This document shows positions 48,001 to 60,433 of a stretch of DNA of 64,000 nt, in pieces. Under the pieces are notes generated by a model. The model ran no database searches. It was not told where the DNA came from and was given only the letters and a program-made list of their open reading frames with translations. This DNA is from Desmodesmus armatus. Its lineage: Eukaryota; Chlorophyta; Chlorophyceae; Sphaeropleales; Scenedesmaceae. Location of the stretch: the NCBI GenBank assembly GCA_007449985.2, contig VIIQ02000002.1, positions 496,001-560,000 on the forward strand, in the 5' to 3' direction. Within the stretch, counting starts at the first letter, position 1, and each line of letters starts with the position of its first letter. The position numbers and the translations under genes were made by a program.

Positions 48001-51000
48001 CTGGCTCTCAATGTGTGGAGAGCTGAGGGCCCCTGCCTGCTGCCTGTTTCCTGGCCTTCCCTCCCCTCTCAGTTTGACAATGAGGCGATTGCTGCATTTG
48101 CCAAGTTCAAGCAGGAGCTGAAGAAGGGCAGCAGCGCTGGCGGCACGCCACCCGCGTCTTCGGCTCTGTCGTCGGCACTGGCGGTGAGCAGCTCGCGCAT
48201 GCCCAGCACCAGCATTCATGTTTTGGCTGGCACTTCATACATCCACCTTGCATCTGATTGCAAGTGGAAGTGTTGCTGGGCGTGGTGATGCAGCAGCAGT
48301 GGCGGTGTTTGTGAAGCTTCTGGCACGGGAATGTACAGCAGCTGTCTGTGTGCTCTCATGCAGCACCAGTCTCAGCTCGAATTTGCCCTTTGTAACGGGT
48401 TCGGCTGCATCCATGATATGTCTGCTGCTTCAAACACCCTCGTTGATGCACCTTTGTCAGACTGCGGGGGGCAGAAGCGCAACCCCGGAAACGCATGCAA
48501 AACTTCAACCCACTTTGCCTGCTGCAGGCATCCTCCTCCAAGTCTGCAGCAGACGACGACTCAGCCGTCGCGGATGGAGCTGCAGCATCAGCAGCGCAGT
48601 CTGCAGGCAATGAGCAGCAGCAGGAGGCTGGCAGTGGTGAGGGCGGTGAGGGTGCTGCCAAGGCTGCAGGGTCTGAGTCGTCGACCCCTGCTAAGCCCAA
48701 GCTGTCGCTGTCGAAGCTGAACCCCAATGCCAAGCCCTTCTCGCTGAACATCAATGCTAAGCCCTTTGTGCCCACTGGCGCTTCAAGCACCACCAGCTCT
48801 GTGGCAGGCTATGCACCGGGCAGCGGCACAGCGGTCGGCGGTGGCGCTACAGCTGCCTTCCACTCGCAGGGCAGTGGGTTGCAGTACAGCCTGGAGCAGC
48901 ACCAGCAGCAACAACAGCAGCAGCAGCAGCAGATGCAGCAGCACTACAGCAGTGGGGGCGGGATGCTGCCTCAGCACGCAGCTGCATTCACCCACATGCT
49001 GGCCACTGGCCAGGGGGGCCATGTGTACCTGCAGCAGGGCATGGTACCCCCGGGGTTGGCCCAGGGCACCCCCGGACACGTGGCAGCAGTGCAGAACATG
49101 CAGCACGCGGCAGCGGCTGCTGCTGCTGCACAGGCGCCAGCAGCAATGGCAGCGGCGGCAGCAGCAGCTGGCGGGCCTCCTCCAGGGCTGGCGCCTGCAG
49201 GGGCCAGCCGCATGGGGCAACCGCCTCCCCCGCAGGCAATGGCAGGTGGGTGGTTGGACGTGACTGGGTGTGCTGAGACATAACAGCAGGCTTAGCGGGT
49301 TGCTTGCAGGTTGCACAGAACACACCTCACGCCTTCTTTCTCCTTCCTGTTTCGGTCCTTTCCCACGTTTTCACTCAGTAAGTGACTCTCACGCCCATTG
49401 CTCGCCCCCTACCCTCACACTCTATTGCTCACCCTCCTCCCTCAACTGCTTCGTCCCCTTCCCTCCAGGGCTGCCCCATGGAGCTGTGCCGGGCCAGCTG
49501 GTGCAGATGCCCCCTCCCCCAGGTGCTGGGGTGCACATGGTGCCAGTCAACGCTGCAGGCATGCCGGCAGGTAAGCACATGCTGAATGTGACAACAGGCA
49601 GCGTGCTGTGTGATGTTGATGGGACTGCATATAGTTACACGTTCTGCGTTGTTTCATGCAGTGTGTTTGAGGCAGTGTCTTTTGAGTGTTGTGTTCTGAG
49701 TGTGAGGCAATGCACTGCTTAGCTGCCCAAGTGGGCCTGCAGACCCACGCTGCTGCAGCACTTGTTATGCACAGCCCCAACATCAGAGCAAATCGATCAG
49801 GCAACTAAGGCAGCCAGTGTGTGTTGTGCAACTAGGTCCTGCTGCTGTCCTGCACTGCTGCTGTGTCATGCCATCTGCTACTGCTGCGCAGGCACTGTGA
49901 TGGTGCAGCAGGGCCAGCTGCCGCCTGGTGCAATGGCCACCATGCACCTGGTGCCTGGAGGTCCAGGGGGTCCACACCCTGGGGGCCCTCACCCTGCTGT
50001 CATGGGACACATGGCTGCTCAGGGTGAGTGACTAGGATGGCATTGTTTGATCGAGTTGGCAGCAGGATCAAGGCCTGTGGCTCACCACAGGCAGCAATAG
50101 TTCTCAATTTTCTGTGTAGTGGCCTATGACACTGCGTGTTCTGTTTGAGTCGCTGGTTGAGCTGGACATCAAGTGCTTGCATGGGTTGCACCAACAGCAG
50201 ACAACTTCGTGAGCCTTTGCCTGCCTGTTTGCCTGCTGCTTGTCTGCCTGCAGTGGTGCAAGGTGGCATGGTGCCACCCCACCCTGGTGCAGCACCAATG
50301 ACAGCAGCAACAGCAGCAGCCTCAGCCGCTGCCGCAGCAGCTGCAGCCATGGCGGCAGGGGCGCCACCGCCCCCTCAGCAGCAGCAGCCGCCTGGCTCCC
50401 AGCAGCAGCAGCAGCAGCAGCCACAGCAGCAGCAGCAGGGTGGCCCTGTTGGCATGATGATGCCACCGGGTGTTGCTATGCAGATGCAGCAGGGAGGGCC
50501 GCGCGGTCCACCTATGGCCATGGCACCACCACCAGGTGGGTGGGGTGAGTAGGGTGGTGGGGCTTGGAGACACGTTGGTGGTCTGGTCATGCTTGATTTT
50601 ACTTCTTGCGTTGCGTCTGCTGAGCAGGCTGGCAGTCTTGCATTATGTCGACTCAGGCTGCCTTCCTTTAGTGGGCTTCTGTTGTTTACTACCTGCGCAT
50701 GTAGTCTGGCTCCACCAGCACCTACTGTCTCCCACAACATGCCTGCACATGCCACATCGTCCTTTGAAACAGACGGCAAGTACAAAGATCCCCAGGAGGT
50801 GTCTCCTCACCTCCTTATGCTGTGTGCCTCTGCGTTGCTTTTGTGTGCTGCTGTGTTCAGGTGTGGCCCAGATGCCAAAGCCTGCGGGGCAGCAGGAGCG
50901 GCACGGAGGTGGGCCCCAGCCTCCACCCAGGGGGGGTGGCCACACCCCCAAGGGCCCTGGACACCCGGAGGGGAGGGAGCACATGGGGGCAGGTGAGGCT

Positions 51001-54000
51001 AACATCAGCGGCGACACAGGCTGCAGGCAGCGGCCCCACAGGCAGGGAGCTACATGCACGCTCGCTTTGACGCATTGCAATTTGCACCCTTCCTGTTGAC
51101 ACGTGACCTGCTCACTCACGCAATTCAGGACTGTCCCCTGTCAACAAGAGTGCATCAACCCGAAATCTATATACTTGAAGGTCAGTCTCTTACATACTGT
51201 GTCCCGGTTGTGTCTCGACCTGTCCCTGCAGGCCCCCAGCAGCCCCCTCAGCCTCCCATGCGCAGCATGCCCATGGGCCCTGGTGGCCTGGTGCCCCCGC
51301 AGATGGGCCCCATGGCACCCCCAGCAGCAGCAGGCGGCGACGGCAGCATGGCGATGCCAGGCATGCCTCCCCTGATGCCCCCTGGACACATGCCTGGCCC
51401 CCCTATGATGATGACTCACTCCCCAGGGGTCAGCGGGGCCATGATGGTGGCCACCCCACCCCGTGAGGGTGGGCCGGGTGGGCCTCACGGGATGGGACCT
51501 GGCTCACATGGTCCAATGGGGCCGGGTATGGCGCCGGTGCCGCTGCTGCCGCCAGGTGTTGCTCCTGGCGGGGTGCCGCCGCACCCCCCACCCCACCCGA
51601 TGGGTCCTGGTGCTCAGGCACACAGGGTGGGAGGCCCTGTGCCGGTGCAGGCAGGGACGCCGGGAGCTGCTGACGGACGTGGTGGTGATGAGGCCTACCG
51701 GGGCCAGCACGGCCGGGAGCATGGAGCACCCCGTGGCATGTACAGGTGGGTGATGCGCTGCAGTGGGTACTCATGACAGGCTGTGACTATACAGTGCATC
51801 GTGCACTCCAGACAACTTGTGACCTAGGTGATGGTTTAGTGTGCTGTCCTAGCCGCTCCTGTTTGTGTCGACGCGTCTGTTTCCAAAATTGCTGATGGCC
51901 TTCTCTCACTGCTGCTGGTGTTTTTGTATACAGGGAGGGCCGTGGTGCGCGTGGCTTCCACGGCCAGGAGCGTGAGGGCGAGCCCTCACCTCCTGACAGC
52001 AACCAGAGCACGCCCAGCCACAGGCAGGGAGGTGGGCCTCACATGAACAGGGGGCCTCCCCCCATGATGCAGCCCTACCCACCACCGGGGAGTCACATGG
52101 AGCACGTGGGGGCGCCGCCACCCCCCATGGGGGCACACCCCCACCCTCACATGGTACCGCACCCGGCGTACCAGGGGCCGGGCGGGCCGGCGGGATCCCC
52201 GGTGATGCACCAACAGCAGCACAGGCAGCAGCAGCACGGTGGCCGGCCAGGGGGTGAGGGCGGCGGGCCTCCGGGCCAGCAGCAGCAGCAGCCAGGTGCT
52301 CCCCACCGCAGTGCTGGCGGCATGGTGCAGCTAGCAGGGCCGCCACCAGGCATTGGAGGGCCTGACGGGTCAGCAGGGGGTGCTGCTGGCAGCTACAGCC
52401 CCGCGCACCACCAGCAGGGTGGGCCGGGCGGGCCCCACCCTCCTGTGCCTCCCATGATGATGCATCCTGGGGGCCCCATGGCGTTCCAGCCGCCCCAGCA
52501 CATGATGCAGGTAAGGACGCGACAGCGGCGGCGACAACACATGCGACGAACTTATCTCGTCGGGTGTCGTTTGGCTGCATGCACACGTCATCATCTTGCA
52601 CCCATCGTGTGCGTAATCATGCAGGCAGTGCAGTAGTGAAGCAGCATGACAGCCTTCATCATCCCTTCAGTGCATGGTGTTATGCACGTGGCGCTGATGA
52701 ACGTTCCGCTTTTTCCCCCGTGCAGACGCCGCCTCACAGCCAAGGCGGCCCCGGGAGCAGAGAGGGCAGCTTCAGCCAGCAGCAGCACCACCACCACCAC
52801 CAGCAGCAGCAGGGTGGCGGGCAGCAGCAGCAGCAACAGCAGGGCGGGCAGCACCAAGGTGGGCCGCAGCAGCAGCAGCAGCACCAGCAGCAGCAGCATG
52901 GGGGGCAGCAGCCGCAGCCGCCACACCCCCAGCAGCCGCCCAGCAGCGGGCCTCCCCCTCATGGGGGCCCTGGGTGTCACCCTGTGCCTCCCGGCAGCCA
53001 GGGCGGCATGCCTCCTGGGCCTGTGCTGATGAACATGCCACCTGGAGCCACCATGCAGGTGAGGGGGGCGGCATTGCTTGGGAGTGGGGTCGGCACTGCA
53101 GGGCTGTTGGTTGGGCACTGTGTGGGAAGTGAATGAGGCGAGCAGTGGAGGAAGCGTCAAATCATGCGGGCTCACCTTTGACTGACGGATCTAGTTGGCT
53201 TTGCTAAAACTGTGCATGGATCGTCAGTGACGCTACTCATCTCACATACCCACTTACACACCTCTGTCCTGCCCTTTCCTTGCCTGCTGCCCCGTTGCAC
53301 ATCGCTGTCAGATGATGATGGCGTCTGGTGCCATGATGGCGCAGATGACTCCAGCAGGCATGATGCCCATGATGCCGCCGCAGTACGCAGGTGCGTGAAT
53401 CCAGGGGCTGGCTGGTTGGCTGCCTGGGTCTTTACACCCTTTTTGCGAAAAAGTGCAGCCCTTCTACTCACAACTTGCAGCAGCCCGTGTAGTGTCATCG
53501 GTGCAGTGCACGTGGGTGATTCCACTTCGTGAAATCCCCTATTGTCGGAACAATGACGTCAGCATGCTCTGAGCGGGACGTGGCGTGCTGTGCTGTGCCT
53601 TGTGTCTTGTGTCATGCAGCCATGATGCAGCAGGGCTTTGTGCCGGGCATGATGACGCCAGCGGTGAGTGGGAGAGCAGGCAGTGCAGCAATCAGAATCA
53701 TGCAGGCAGCATTCAATGGCAGATTCTGGAGCAGCGGAGATGCCGGTGCAGCATAGCGTGTGGCAAGTGGCAGCATGCGTTGAACTGCCTTTGCTTTTAA
53801 CACACTGCTGCATCATCCCTCTGCACTGAGGCACAGATATCGTTGAATGTTGTGATCAACTGCGTTTTTGTTTGTTTATGTTGCTGTTTGGGCATTCGCA
53901 TGTGCCTTCTCTTCACTTCGATGGTGCTGTGTAAGGCAACACTGTTGTCACCAATGCTGTGTGTGTTTGCAGGGAGTGGTGTATGCTATGCCTGCTCCTG

Positions 54001-54933
54001 GGACGTCTCCCTCAGCCCGGCCTGGCTTTGGCCCCCAGATGATGATGGTGCCAGCAAACATGGTGCCTGCAAGTGAGTGCAGACACGTGCATGTGTGCGC
54101 GGGTGCTGGCATGGCGCACCCTGCCTGCCTTGCTGTGGACGTGCGTGTGGGCTCCCCATCTAGTTGACTTACACAGCTGGTGCAGCCGCTTGGACGCATA
54201 CACAGGCGACATGTCAACACCCAGGATTTTTTGCCTCATTGTCATGATCAAGGCGGCTTGGAGATAGGCTGTCTTTAAGGATGGCTGTCAGCAGCTTCAT
54301 CCAGTCACTTTGAATTGTGCACTGCTCAACTTAGGTCGCTGACGTATTTGTGCTGTGCTGTGCTGTGCTGGCCCGTCTGCAGGTGGCGCCATGCAGGTGC
54401 GGCCTCCTGCAGCCCCCAGCCCCATGGGTGCCTCACCAGGGCATGATGGGCAGGGTGGGGACAGGTCCCAGCAGCACCAGCACCCTGCCCACCACCATCA
54501 CCCAGGGCCACACCCGGTGACACCCTCATCGGCACACAGCCCACATGCGGGGATGAGCGCCGGCAGGGCCCCACCCAACAGCGGCCGAAAGGACAGGAAG
54601 GACCGCCCGGAGCGCCAGGAGCGGCCGGAGCGCTCTGCAGGGGCTCGGGAGAGGGACAGCAGAGAGGCGGCGACTGTGGCAGCAGCCACGGCGGCAGCTG
54701 CGGCGGCTGTCAACGGCACGGCAGTGAGCAGCGGGTCGTTGGACGCTGTAGGGGCAGCTGGCAAGAATGGCGTGCCGGCGACGCCGCCTGGTGTGGGTGG
54801 GGGTGGCAGCTCTGGCGGCCTTGCAAGGGTGAGCCAGAGCGGCAGTGCTAGGATGAGTGCCAGTGGGGAGTCTGAGGGTGCTGCTGCACCACCAGCCGCC
54901 GCTGCTGCTGCTGAGTCTGGTAACAGCGAGTGA
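45072..54933 (+). CDS. ATXN2: Ataxin-2 homologue (LSm, LsmAD and PAM2 motifs)
   Basis: This is an RNA-binding regulator that works with poly(A)-binding protein in translation, mRNA stability and stress granules. Nineteen exons join in phase: 45072-45278, 45440-45723, 45967-46146, 46392-46503, 46812-47372, 47560-47715, 48073-48183, 48528-49245, 49469-49570, 49892-50023, 50254-50544 (or 50535), 50861-50992, 51232-51745, 51934-52510, 52726-53058, 53312-53390, 53620-53663, 53973-54072 and 54383-54933, about 1,727 aa. The ataxin-2 LSm domain covers residues 58-110 (LIGYKCEVQLTDGTVYEG). LsmAD covers about 164-260 (GGWDQFAVNRKKFGYES; CGIDEETAARIAREI). Two overlapping PAM2 motifs lie at 601-619. The C-terminal 1,100 residues are disordered Pro/Met/Gly/Gln sequence with several polyQ and His runs, then an Arg/Asp/Glu-rich stretch. 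It is longer than plant CID3/CID4 relatives, mainly because of this tail. No frame problem was seen. Confidence 0.95.
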
Positions 54934-56077
54934 GTTGCTGTTTGGCCCCTGCCCTGGCCTGGCAGCAGCTGTGGGCTGTGTAGATGGCTGGGCTGTGTGT
55001 GGTGTGAAGAGTGTGAAGGCTGCACGGCGACTGCTGTCTGAGCAGCGCGGATGGTGGCAGGGGCACCGCTGGCCCGACTGCTGGCGAGTGCCGCTGCCGG
55101 TTGTAGAGTTGTGGGTGGTGTGGCTCTCAATCCACTGAGCGATGCAGCAGGTGTTGTTGTGGCAGTGCGCGTGGTGCTGCCCAAACAGCTGCTGCTGGTG
55201 CACATTGGGTGCATGCTGCTGCCCTCTTTGAGCAGGATGCTGCAGAGTGACCTGTCGACGGGAAAGGGTTGTGCCGGCATACAGCTGGCGTAGGTGTGTG
55301 TAACCTGTACAGCAAAGCGGGCCTGGTTAGATGCTGGGATTGACAGCGCTGAATGAGCGCCGCTTGCAGTGCACTGCTGCTCTGTTCGTACACACGTTGC
55401 TTCCCATACCCACTGCCAGGCACTGCCTGCCACGAGTCCCTCCTGCCAACACTAGTACACTGAGCTTTGAAGGATGGGGAAGATTCTGCTATGTGTAGGC
55501 CGCGCTGAAGACAACTCCAGCCATCACTGCAGTGCATGTGCAGTGCAAGTTCCATGTTCATGTCACTTGTCATGCTGTCGGCTGGCTCCCCAAGGGTGCA
55601 CCATACGTTCCACACAGCGAAGCACGTGTTGCTTCAGTTGTAGAGGCGATAAGGACGTTGCTTTGCTGTGCTGCCAATAGCCTGATCGATCACCTATCAT
55701 AGCTTGAACTATCTTTCTCTGCCTCTCCTGTCCTCCCTGTTCGCGTGCCTAGACGATGTATGTTCTGACTGAGAAGATGCATCTTGAAGGGTGACGACCA
55801 GCTGCGCCATGAAAATGTGGGGGCCAGTTGCTGCTGCTGCATCTGACAGCTGCTGGTTGCTGCTGCTGCCTGATGAGTAACCCGAGGTTGATGCTGCTGC
55901 AGACTTCAGCAAAACGGAGGTTTGTTGTCGAACCATGAAGTAGCCCAGGTGAGTGGCATGACGCTGCTCGTGGCATCACCTTAGCAGCAAGGCATGGACG
56001 TGCAGTGTGCCGCAGAAGTGATGCACTTTGTCCCTGAGCAACCCCTGCCAGCTTACGACACAACATGTTGCATGCAG
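54934..56077. other. Intergenic, includes ataxin-2 3' end and RPC9 5' end
   Basis: No separate gene is supported. The missing first coding exon of RPC9 should lie in the right half; none of the short ATG frames there (for example 55753, 55809) gives the expected N-terminus. Confidence 0.5.
55299..55303 (+). other. Candidate TGTAA poly(A) signal of the ataxin-2 gene
   Basis: TGTAA, the main green-algal poly(A) signal, occurs 366 nt after the ataxin-2 stop codon. A five-base match is weak evidence on its own. Confidence 0.35.
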
Positions 56078-57165
56078 GTTTTGAACGACAGAGGTGCTGA
56101 CCCACAGGCTGGTCTCAACACAAGAGCAACAGCGTCAGAGAAGACGGTAGGCATCCGCCACTTGCTGTCCCTATTGGACAGGGCAACAGGCCATATGCAG
56201 TGCGTATCAGCCCATGCCTGGCTCTTCCTGTAGCAAGCAGTTACCAAGCCAAACAGCATGCAGAGGTACATTTGAGATGGGCTACAGACAGGGTGCTTGC
56301 AGCCCTCCAACACCTGCAATTGTGGGCGGCTGCAGGTCTACTCTGTGTTGCTCAAGCAGTGTGGGGGTGTCATCAAGTCACGGACAGACCTGCAGGACCT
56401 CATGGATGAGCTCAAGGTATGAGGCAGCACCCAAGAAAGCCTTCCATAGGTTTTGGTGGTGTGATGTGCTGCATGTGAAGGAAAAGCAGTTCTTACTAGT
56501 GGTGTGTCCCTAGGGTCCAGTGGTGCTGCTGATGCCACGCTGCTAATATTGTTATGCAGTGGTTGAATTGGCCCGGCATTGACGCGTTTCTTCGTGGCCA
56601 AGTAGGAAAGCTGTTGTAGTTGGCATGGCACCTAACACACAAGGGCCTGATGATGGCTGGCTTGCCTTTTATGCATATCAAAGGGGCAAATGCTTCAGCT
56701 CTCATAAGGCAGTTGCAGCTCTCACTCCATAAACCCCACCCCCTGCATGATACGCTGCTGCTGCTGCTGCTGCTGCTTGGCCCAACCCTTACACACAATG
56801 TGTATTTTCTATGCGCTTCCACGCACTTCTACGCAACTTTGGAATGCCACATCCTTGGATGCTTCATGCATTGGCTGGATGCACTCCCTGTGTCTACACA
56901 CTGCACTGCGCTCAAACTACACCCGCCTGTCACCCCGCCTGCTGCTTCCCACCCGATTATACCCCCGCCCCCTTGTGCTGTCTGCTGCCTGCAGCCGTTT
57001 GGGTTGACCCGTGCTGAGCTGCTTCAGGTGCTGAACCTAGCCCCTGTGAGTGAGGTGGAGGTGCACCTCATTGTGGAGGAGTGTGAGGACCGGCTGAACG
57101 AGCAGCAGGTGGCAGACCTCCTGCAGGTCATTGCCAAGCACCTGCCACGCCCACAGCAGGACTGA
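56078..57165 (+). CDS. RPC9: RNA polymerase III subunit RPC9 (CRCP), first exon missing
   Basis: RPC9 pairs with RPC8 to form the stalk of RNA polymerase III (Rpb4/Rpb7-like) used in tRNA and 5S rRNA transcription. Three exons join in phase 0: 56078-56146, 56336-56416 and 56995-57165, coding 106 aa. The first reads VLNDRGADPQ...; the second gives VYSVLLKQCGGVIKSRTDL. The last gives the diagnostic HRDC/Rpb4-like segment FGLTRAELLQVLNLAPVSEV followed by EVHLIVEECEDRLNEQQV, then a short Pro/Gln tail. Family proteins are about 115-150 aa and start with an NYEV-type motif directly before VL. That exon must be upstream but I could not find it. Intron 3 of the set (56417-56994) contains a SINE-like copy. 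Confidence 0.8.
56814..56900 (+). repeat. SINE-like dispersed element family S, longest copy
   Basis: GCGCTTCCACGCACTTCTAC, CACATCCTTGGATGCTTCAT and TGGCTGGATGCACTCCCTGT occur in order, ending in GTCTACACAC. They match 62249-62341 with scattered substitutions, and the 3' third matches 20352-20408. It lies in the last intron of RPC9. Confidence 0.75.
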
Positions 57166-58386
57166 CAGACAGACACCCTGTGATACCGGCAGGGGGCTAG
57201 GTGGTAGTAATGGTGTTCAGCGCGGAGTCGTGTGGTTCTTGCAGCTGACTGTGCCACCCCTGGGATGGTAGACTGCAGCGTGCGCCTTGGCATGGCAGTG
57301 CGTTTGAGCCTGGAGCGGGAAAAACAGTGACAGGGGCAGCCGCGCCTGCGCTGCACATCAGCATGGGTGTCCCTTACGCTCCTGCAGCATATGCTGTGCT
57401 GCTTGGGTTTGCCTCACTTGAGTGGCGCTCATCTCATCTATGCTTGGCTGGGGGCTGTCGCGCTGCCGTGGCATGTGAGTCTGGTGCAGCAACAGTGATG
57501 TTATGCTCCTTTATGGTGGCAACATGCTGCCATGCTTGTTTTCTTTTTGTTTTTTTATGTCGCAGGCGGCAAGCCATTCTTGCCGCTTGCCAGCAAAGTG
57601 GTGCCTGCTGCAATTACCACCATCACCACCACCCTTCGCTGCACGCCTTCCGTGTGCACGTGGTTGAGGTGCTTGGTGTGTGACGCACCTTGTAGTCCGT
57701 GCACAGGGGCAGCTGTGGAATATGAATTATTTGATTGTTTTAATGTGAATGCAGCCAGCCTGGGTTCACTGTGTTTGTTTGAGATGCAGGGTTGTGACAC
57801 TCCTCAACTGGTGTGCCAAGTACGCTCAGCACAGCCCCGTGAGAGACCTCTGGGACATATAAATGCCGAATTACCTGTCTGCAGGCGGAAACTTGGAACT
57901 CCTGCCTCAAAAACCCTGTACCGCCGAAGTCGGGTTCAGGTCTTGCTGCCGTTTCTTTGCTATACTTGTCTAGGGCCCTCCACTCTCTTCAGCACAATAC
58001 TCTCAAGTGCGGATGTCGAGCTACTGGGATGTTGAACAAGCTTTCAAGATTTCTCCGCGACAAACTCACCGGAAGGATACCTGCTCCAATGTGGGGACCC
58101 CCTCAAAGCCAGCTCCCAACACAGAAAGCTCATCAACGCGCGCATTCATTGTCTCACAAAGCTTTGCAAGGTGCGGTGCTAGCCCACAGCGCCAAGTGCA
58201 TCGCCGATGGCCGTGTACAGTATTGCATGGTGTTCAACCTGTGTGCGCTGGCTCCCATCTACCTCAGACACTCCAACAGGACCCATCTGTTGACATGGCA
58301 CTGCCGGTGTGTCCTGTCCAGCCGCTTTGGTTGAGTAGCAGTATACCAGCCATGGGTCCACCTCTCTGCAGTGCATAGCTATCTGT

Positions 58387-58958
58387 TGCAGCAGAGTAGG
58401 GCAGTGTGGGACTTCGACACCCAACAAACACTGCAAGCCCCATGGACTTCGACACCACACTAGGGGTGCTACTCTGTGGTGCTGGCCTGCAGCCGCACAC
58501 CTCTTTGTCCCAGCAGAGTAGGGCGTGGGACCAGGGCTCGCAACATACTTCAAGGGCCCTCGTTGGATTTCAACGAAGCCAGAATTTTTTTCGTTGCAGG
58601 AGGGCAAAAGCAGCAAAATTCCTCGTCGAAACCACAGATCAGGGGTCCCAGAGTCGTTTCCTCTCGTTGAATTTCCTTCGGCGCTTCGTTGAAAACCTTC
58701 CTTTTGGCCTCCATTTTCGTTGTAACGAAGAAGCTGCGAGCCCTGCGTGGGACTGTCCCACCAACTGCGTGCCCCCGTGGACTTCGACACCACAACAAAG
58801 GGGGTGCGCTACTCTCTGCTGTCTGCCTGCAGCTGCTTCTGCTTACTTGTTTTCTGCTGCAGCAGTGTGGGACTTCGACACCCAACAAACACTGCTTGCC
58901 CCGTGGACTTCGACACCACACTAGGGGCGCCACTCTCTCTGTTGCTCTGCAATTGCAT
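58387..58958 (+). repeat. Three degenerate tandem units, middle one interrupted by a MITE
   Basis: Units begin at about 58387, 58509 and 58855. Each has GCAGCAG...GTGGGAC, ATGGACTTCGACACC or GTGGACTTCGACACC, and a CTACTCTCTGCTG-type end. Removing the inserted element at 58532-58745 restores a continuous middle unit of about 130 bp. Confidence 0.75.
58532..58745 (+). mobile_element. Non-autonomous hAT-type MITE (214 bp)
   Basis: It has perfect 11-bp terminal inverted repeats, CAGGGCTCGCA (58532-58542) and TGCGAGCCCTG (58735-58745). These are flanked by a perfect 8-bp target duplication CGTGGGAC (58524-58531 and 58746-58753). Subterminal inverted copies of TTTCAACGAAG lie at 58568-58578 and 58684-58694. 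An 8-bp duplication and CAGGG-type ends are typical of the hAT superfamily. It has no transposase, so it must have been moved by an element elsewhere. Confidence 0.85.
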
Positions 58959-59185
58959 TCAGCTACAGGCGCAGCTTGTGTCTGAGCCTGCATGCGCTTG
59001 TCCCTTCTCACAAAAAGGCTGCTGTTGCGCTTGCCTGTCCTGCTGCCTGCTGGTGTACTGCTGTCGCCGCTGGCGCTTGCTGGGCACTTACCACACCGTG
59101 ATGGCTGGTGTTGTCATGCACTGTGGAGGCCATGTCGACCCAAGAAATATTTGCCCAGGTCGGGTGCCTCCGTAGGTTTGCTTGG

Positions 59186-59738
59186 GCAGGCGGGTGGTGT
59201 CCTGAGTGCTGTTGCTACGCGTGCTTTTACACCCGACGCTGCTGAGCAGGCGGGTGGTGTCTTGAGTGCTGTTGCTACGCGTGCTTTTGCACCCGACGCT
59301 GCTGAGCAGGCGGGTGGTGTCTTGAGTGCTGTTGCTACGCGTGCTTTTGCACCCGACGCTGCTGAGCAGGCGGGTGGTGTCTTGAGTGCTGTTGCTACGC
59401 GTGCTTTTACACCCGACGCTGCTGAGCAGGCGGGTGGTGTCCTGAGTGCTGTTGCTACGCGTGCTTTTACACCCGGCGCTGCTGAGCAGGCGGGTGGTGT
59501 CCTGAGTGCTGTTGCTACGCGTGCTTTCACACCCGACGCTGCTGAGCAGGCGGGTGGTGTCCTGAGTGCTGTTGCTACGCGTGCTTTTACACCCGACGCT
59601 GCTGAGCAGGCGGGTGGTGTCTTGAGTGCTGTTGCTACGCGTGCTTTTACACCCGACGCTGCTGAGCAGGCGGGTGGTGTCCTGAGTGCTGTTGCTATGC
59701 GTGCTTTCGCACCCGACGCTGCTGAGCAGGCGGGTGGT
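59186..59738 (+). repeat. 60-bp minisatellite, 9.2 copies
   Basis: The unit starts GCAGGCGGGTGGTGTCCTGA and is exactly 60 bp in every copy, with no indel. Copies differ at a few sites (TCC/TCT, TTTTACA/TTTTGCA/TTTCACA/TTTCGCA, one GAC/GGC, one ACGC/ATGC). Because 60 is a multiple of three, three frames stay open. One reads AGGVLSAVATRAFTPDAAEQ per unit. No start, splice site or domain argues for translation. Confidence 0.95.
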
Positions 59739-60367
59739 TGTAATAAGATCGCAGAGGCTGAAGCTGCCGTGTCTGTCAATGAAAATAAGTAGTAAGTGAT
59801 GCATATGCATGTGCAAATGCGGCTAGACGAGCTTCGGGGCCCCCCAACCCTTGGCTCACTGTGACCTGAAGGTGCCTGGCCAGTTGCTGCCCTCCTGCTG
59901 GGCTGGATGTTGCATCAAAGCTCCACTGTGATCATTGGTGCTTGGTCATGCTGGCTGTTCCTCCTGCTGGGCTGGGCTGGGCTGATGTCAACAATAGCAA
60001 CACTCTGCCTGCAAAAGCACAAGGAACGCACCTGCAGAACAGCGCAGCAACAAGATGTCAGCACAGCAAAGGAGAGGGGGGTCGACCCCTGCCCCAGTGC
60101 AGGCTTATGACACCCTGTTGCTGGCCCTCCTCCAACGTGTGACCTTGTGTGACTGGCACCTGTTTCAAACATTTGCAGCTGGTGCACATGTGACAAGATC
60201 AAGTGAGATATTGAGGAAGTGAAAGAACAAAGGGAGAGGATAGTCACACTGTCTGATGGTCTGTTGCTGGGCATGTGTTGTATGTGCTGTTTTGGGGTGT
60301 GCTTAGCAGCAGTGACGGTGGGTTGTGATTTCTTGTCGAAACGAGAGCATCGGCCAGTGTTTTGCTA

Positions 60368-60405
60368 GTAAGATAGTGCCCGGAACCGGGGAGGTAGCGT
60401 GATTT
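60368..60405 (+). repeat. 38-nt conserved element, copy 2
   Basis: It matches 35001-35038 at 37 of 38 positions and lies in gene-free DNA. It is 29 bp before a relic of the 60-bp minisatellite unit. Confidence 0.8.
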
Positions 60406-60433
60406 GCTAGTGTGTTGTTGTATCTAGTCTAGT

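Noticed and set aside
54498..55433. 311-codon minus-strand frame
   Set aside because: It is antisense to the last ataxin-2 exon and its 3' end; composition mirrors the coding strand and no motif is present.
59186..59738. CRISPR-like array
   Set aside because: Units are contiguous 60-bp repeats with no unique spacers, in eukaryotic DNA.
59088..59816. Minus-strand open frames of 242 and 221 codons and a plus-strand frame of 266 codons
   Set aside because: All are produced by the 60-bp tandem array, whose length is a multiple of three; no start context, splice sites or domain.
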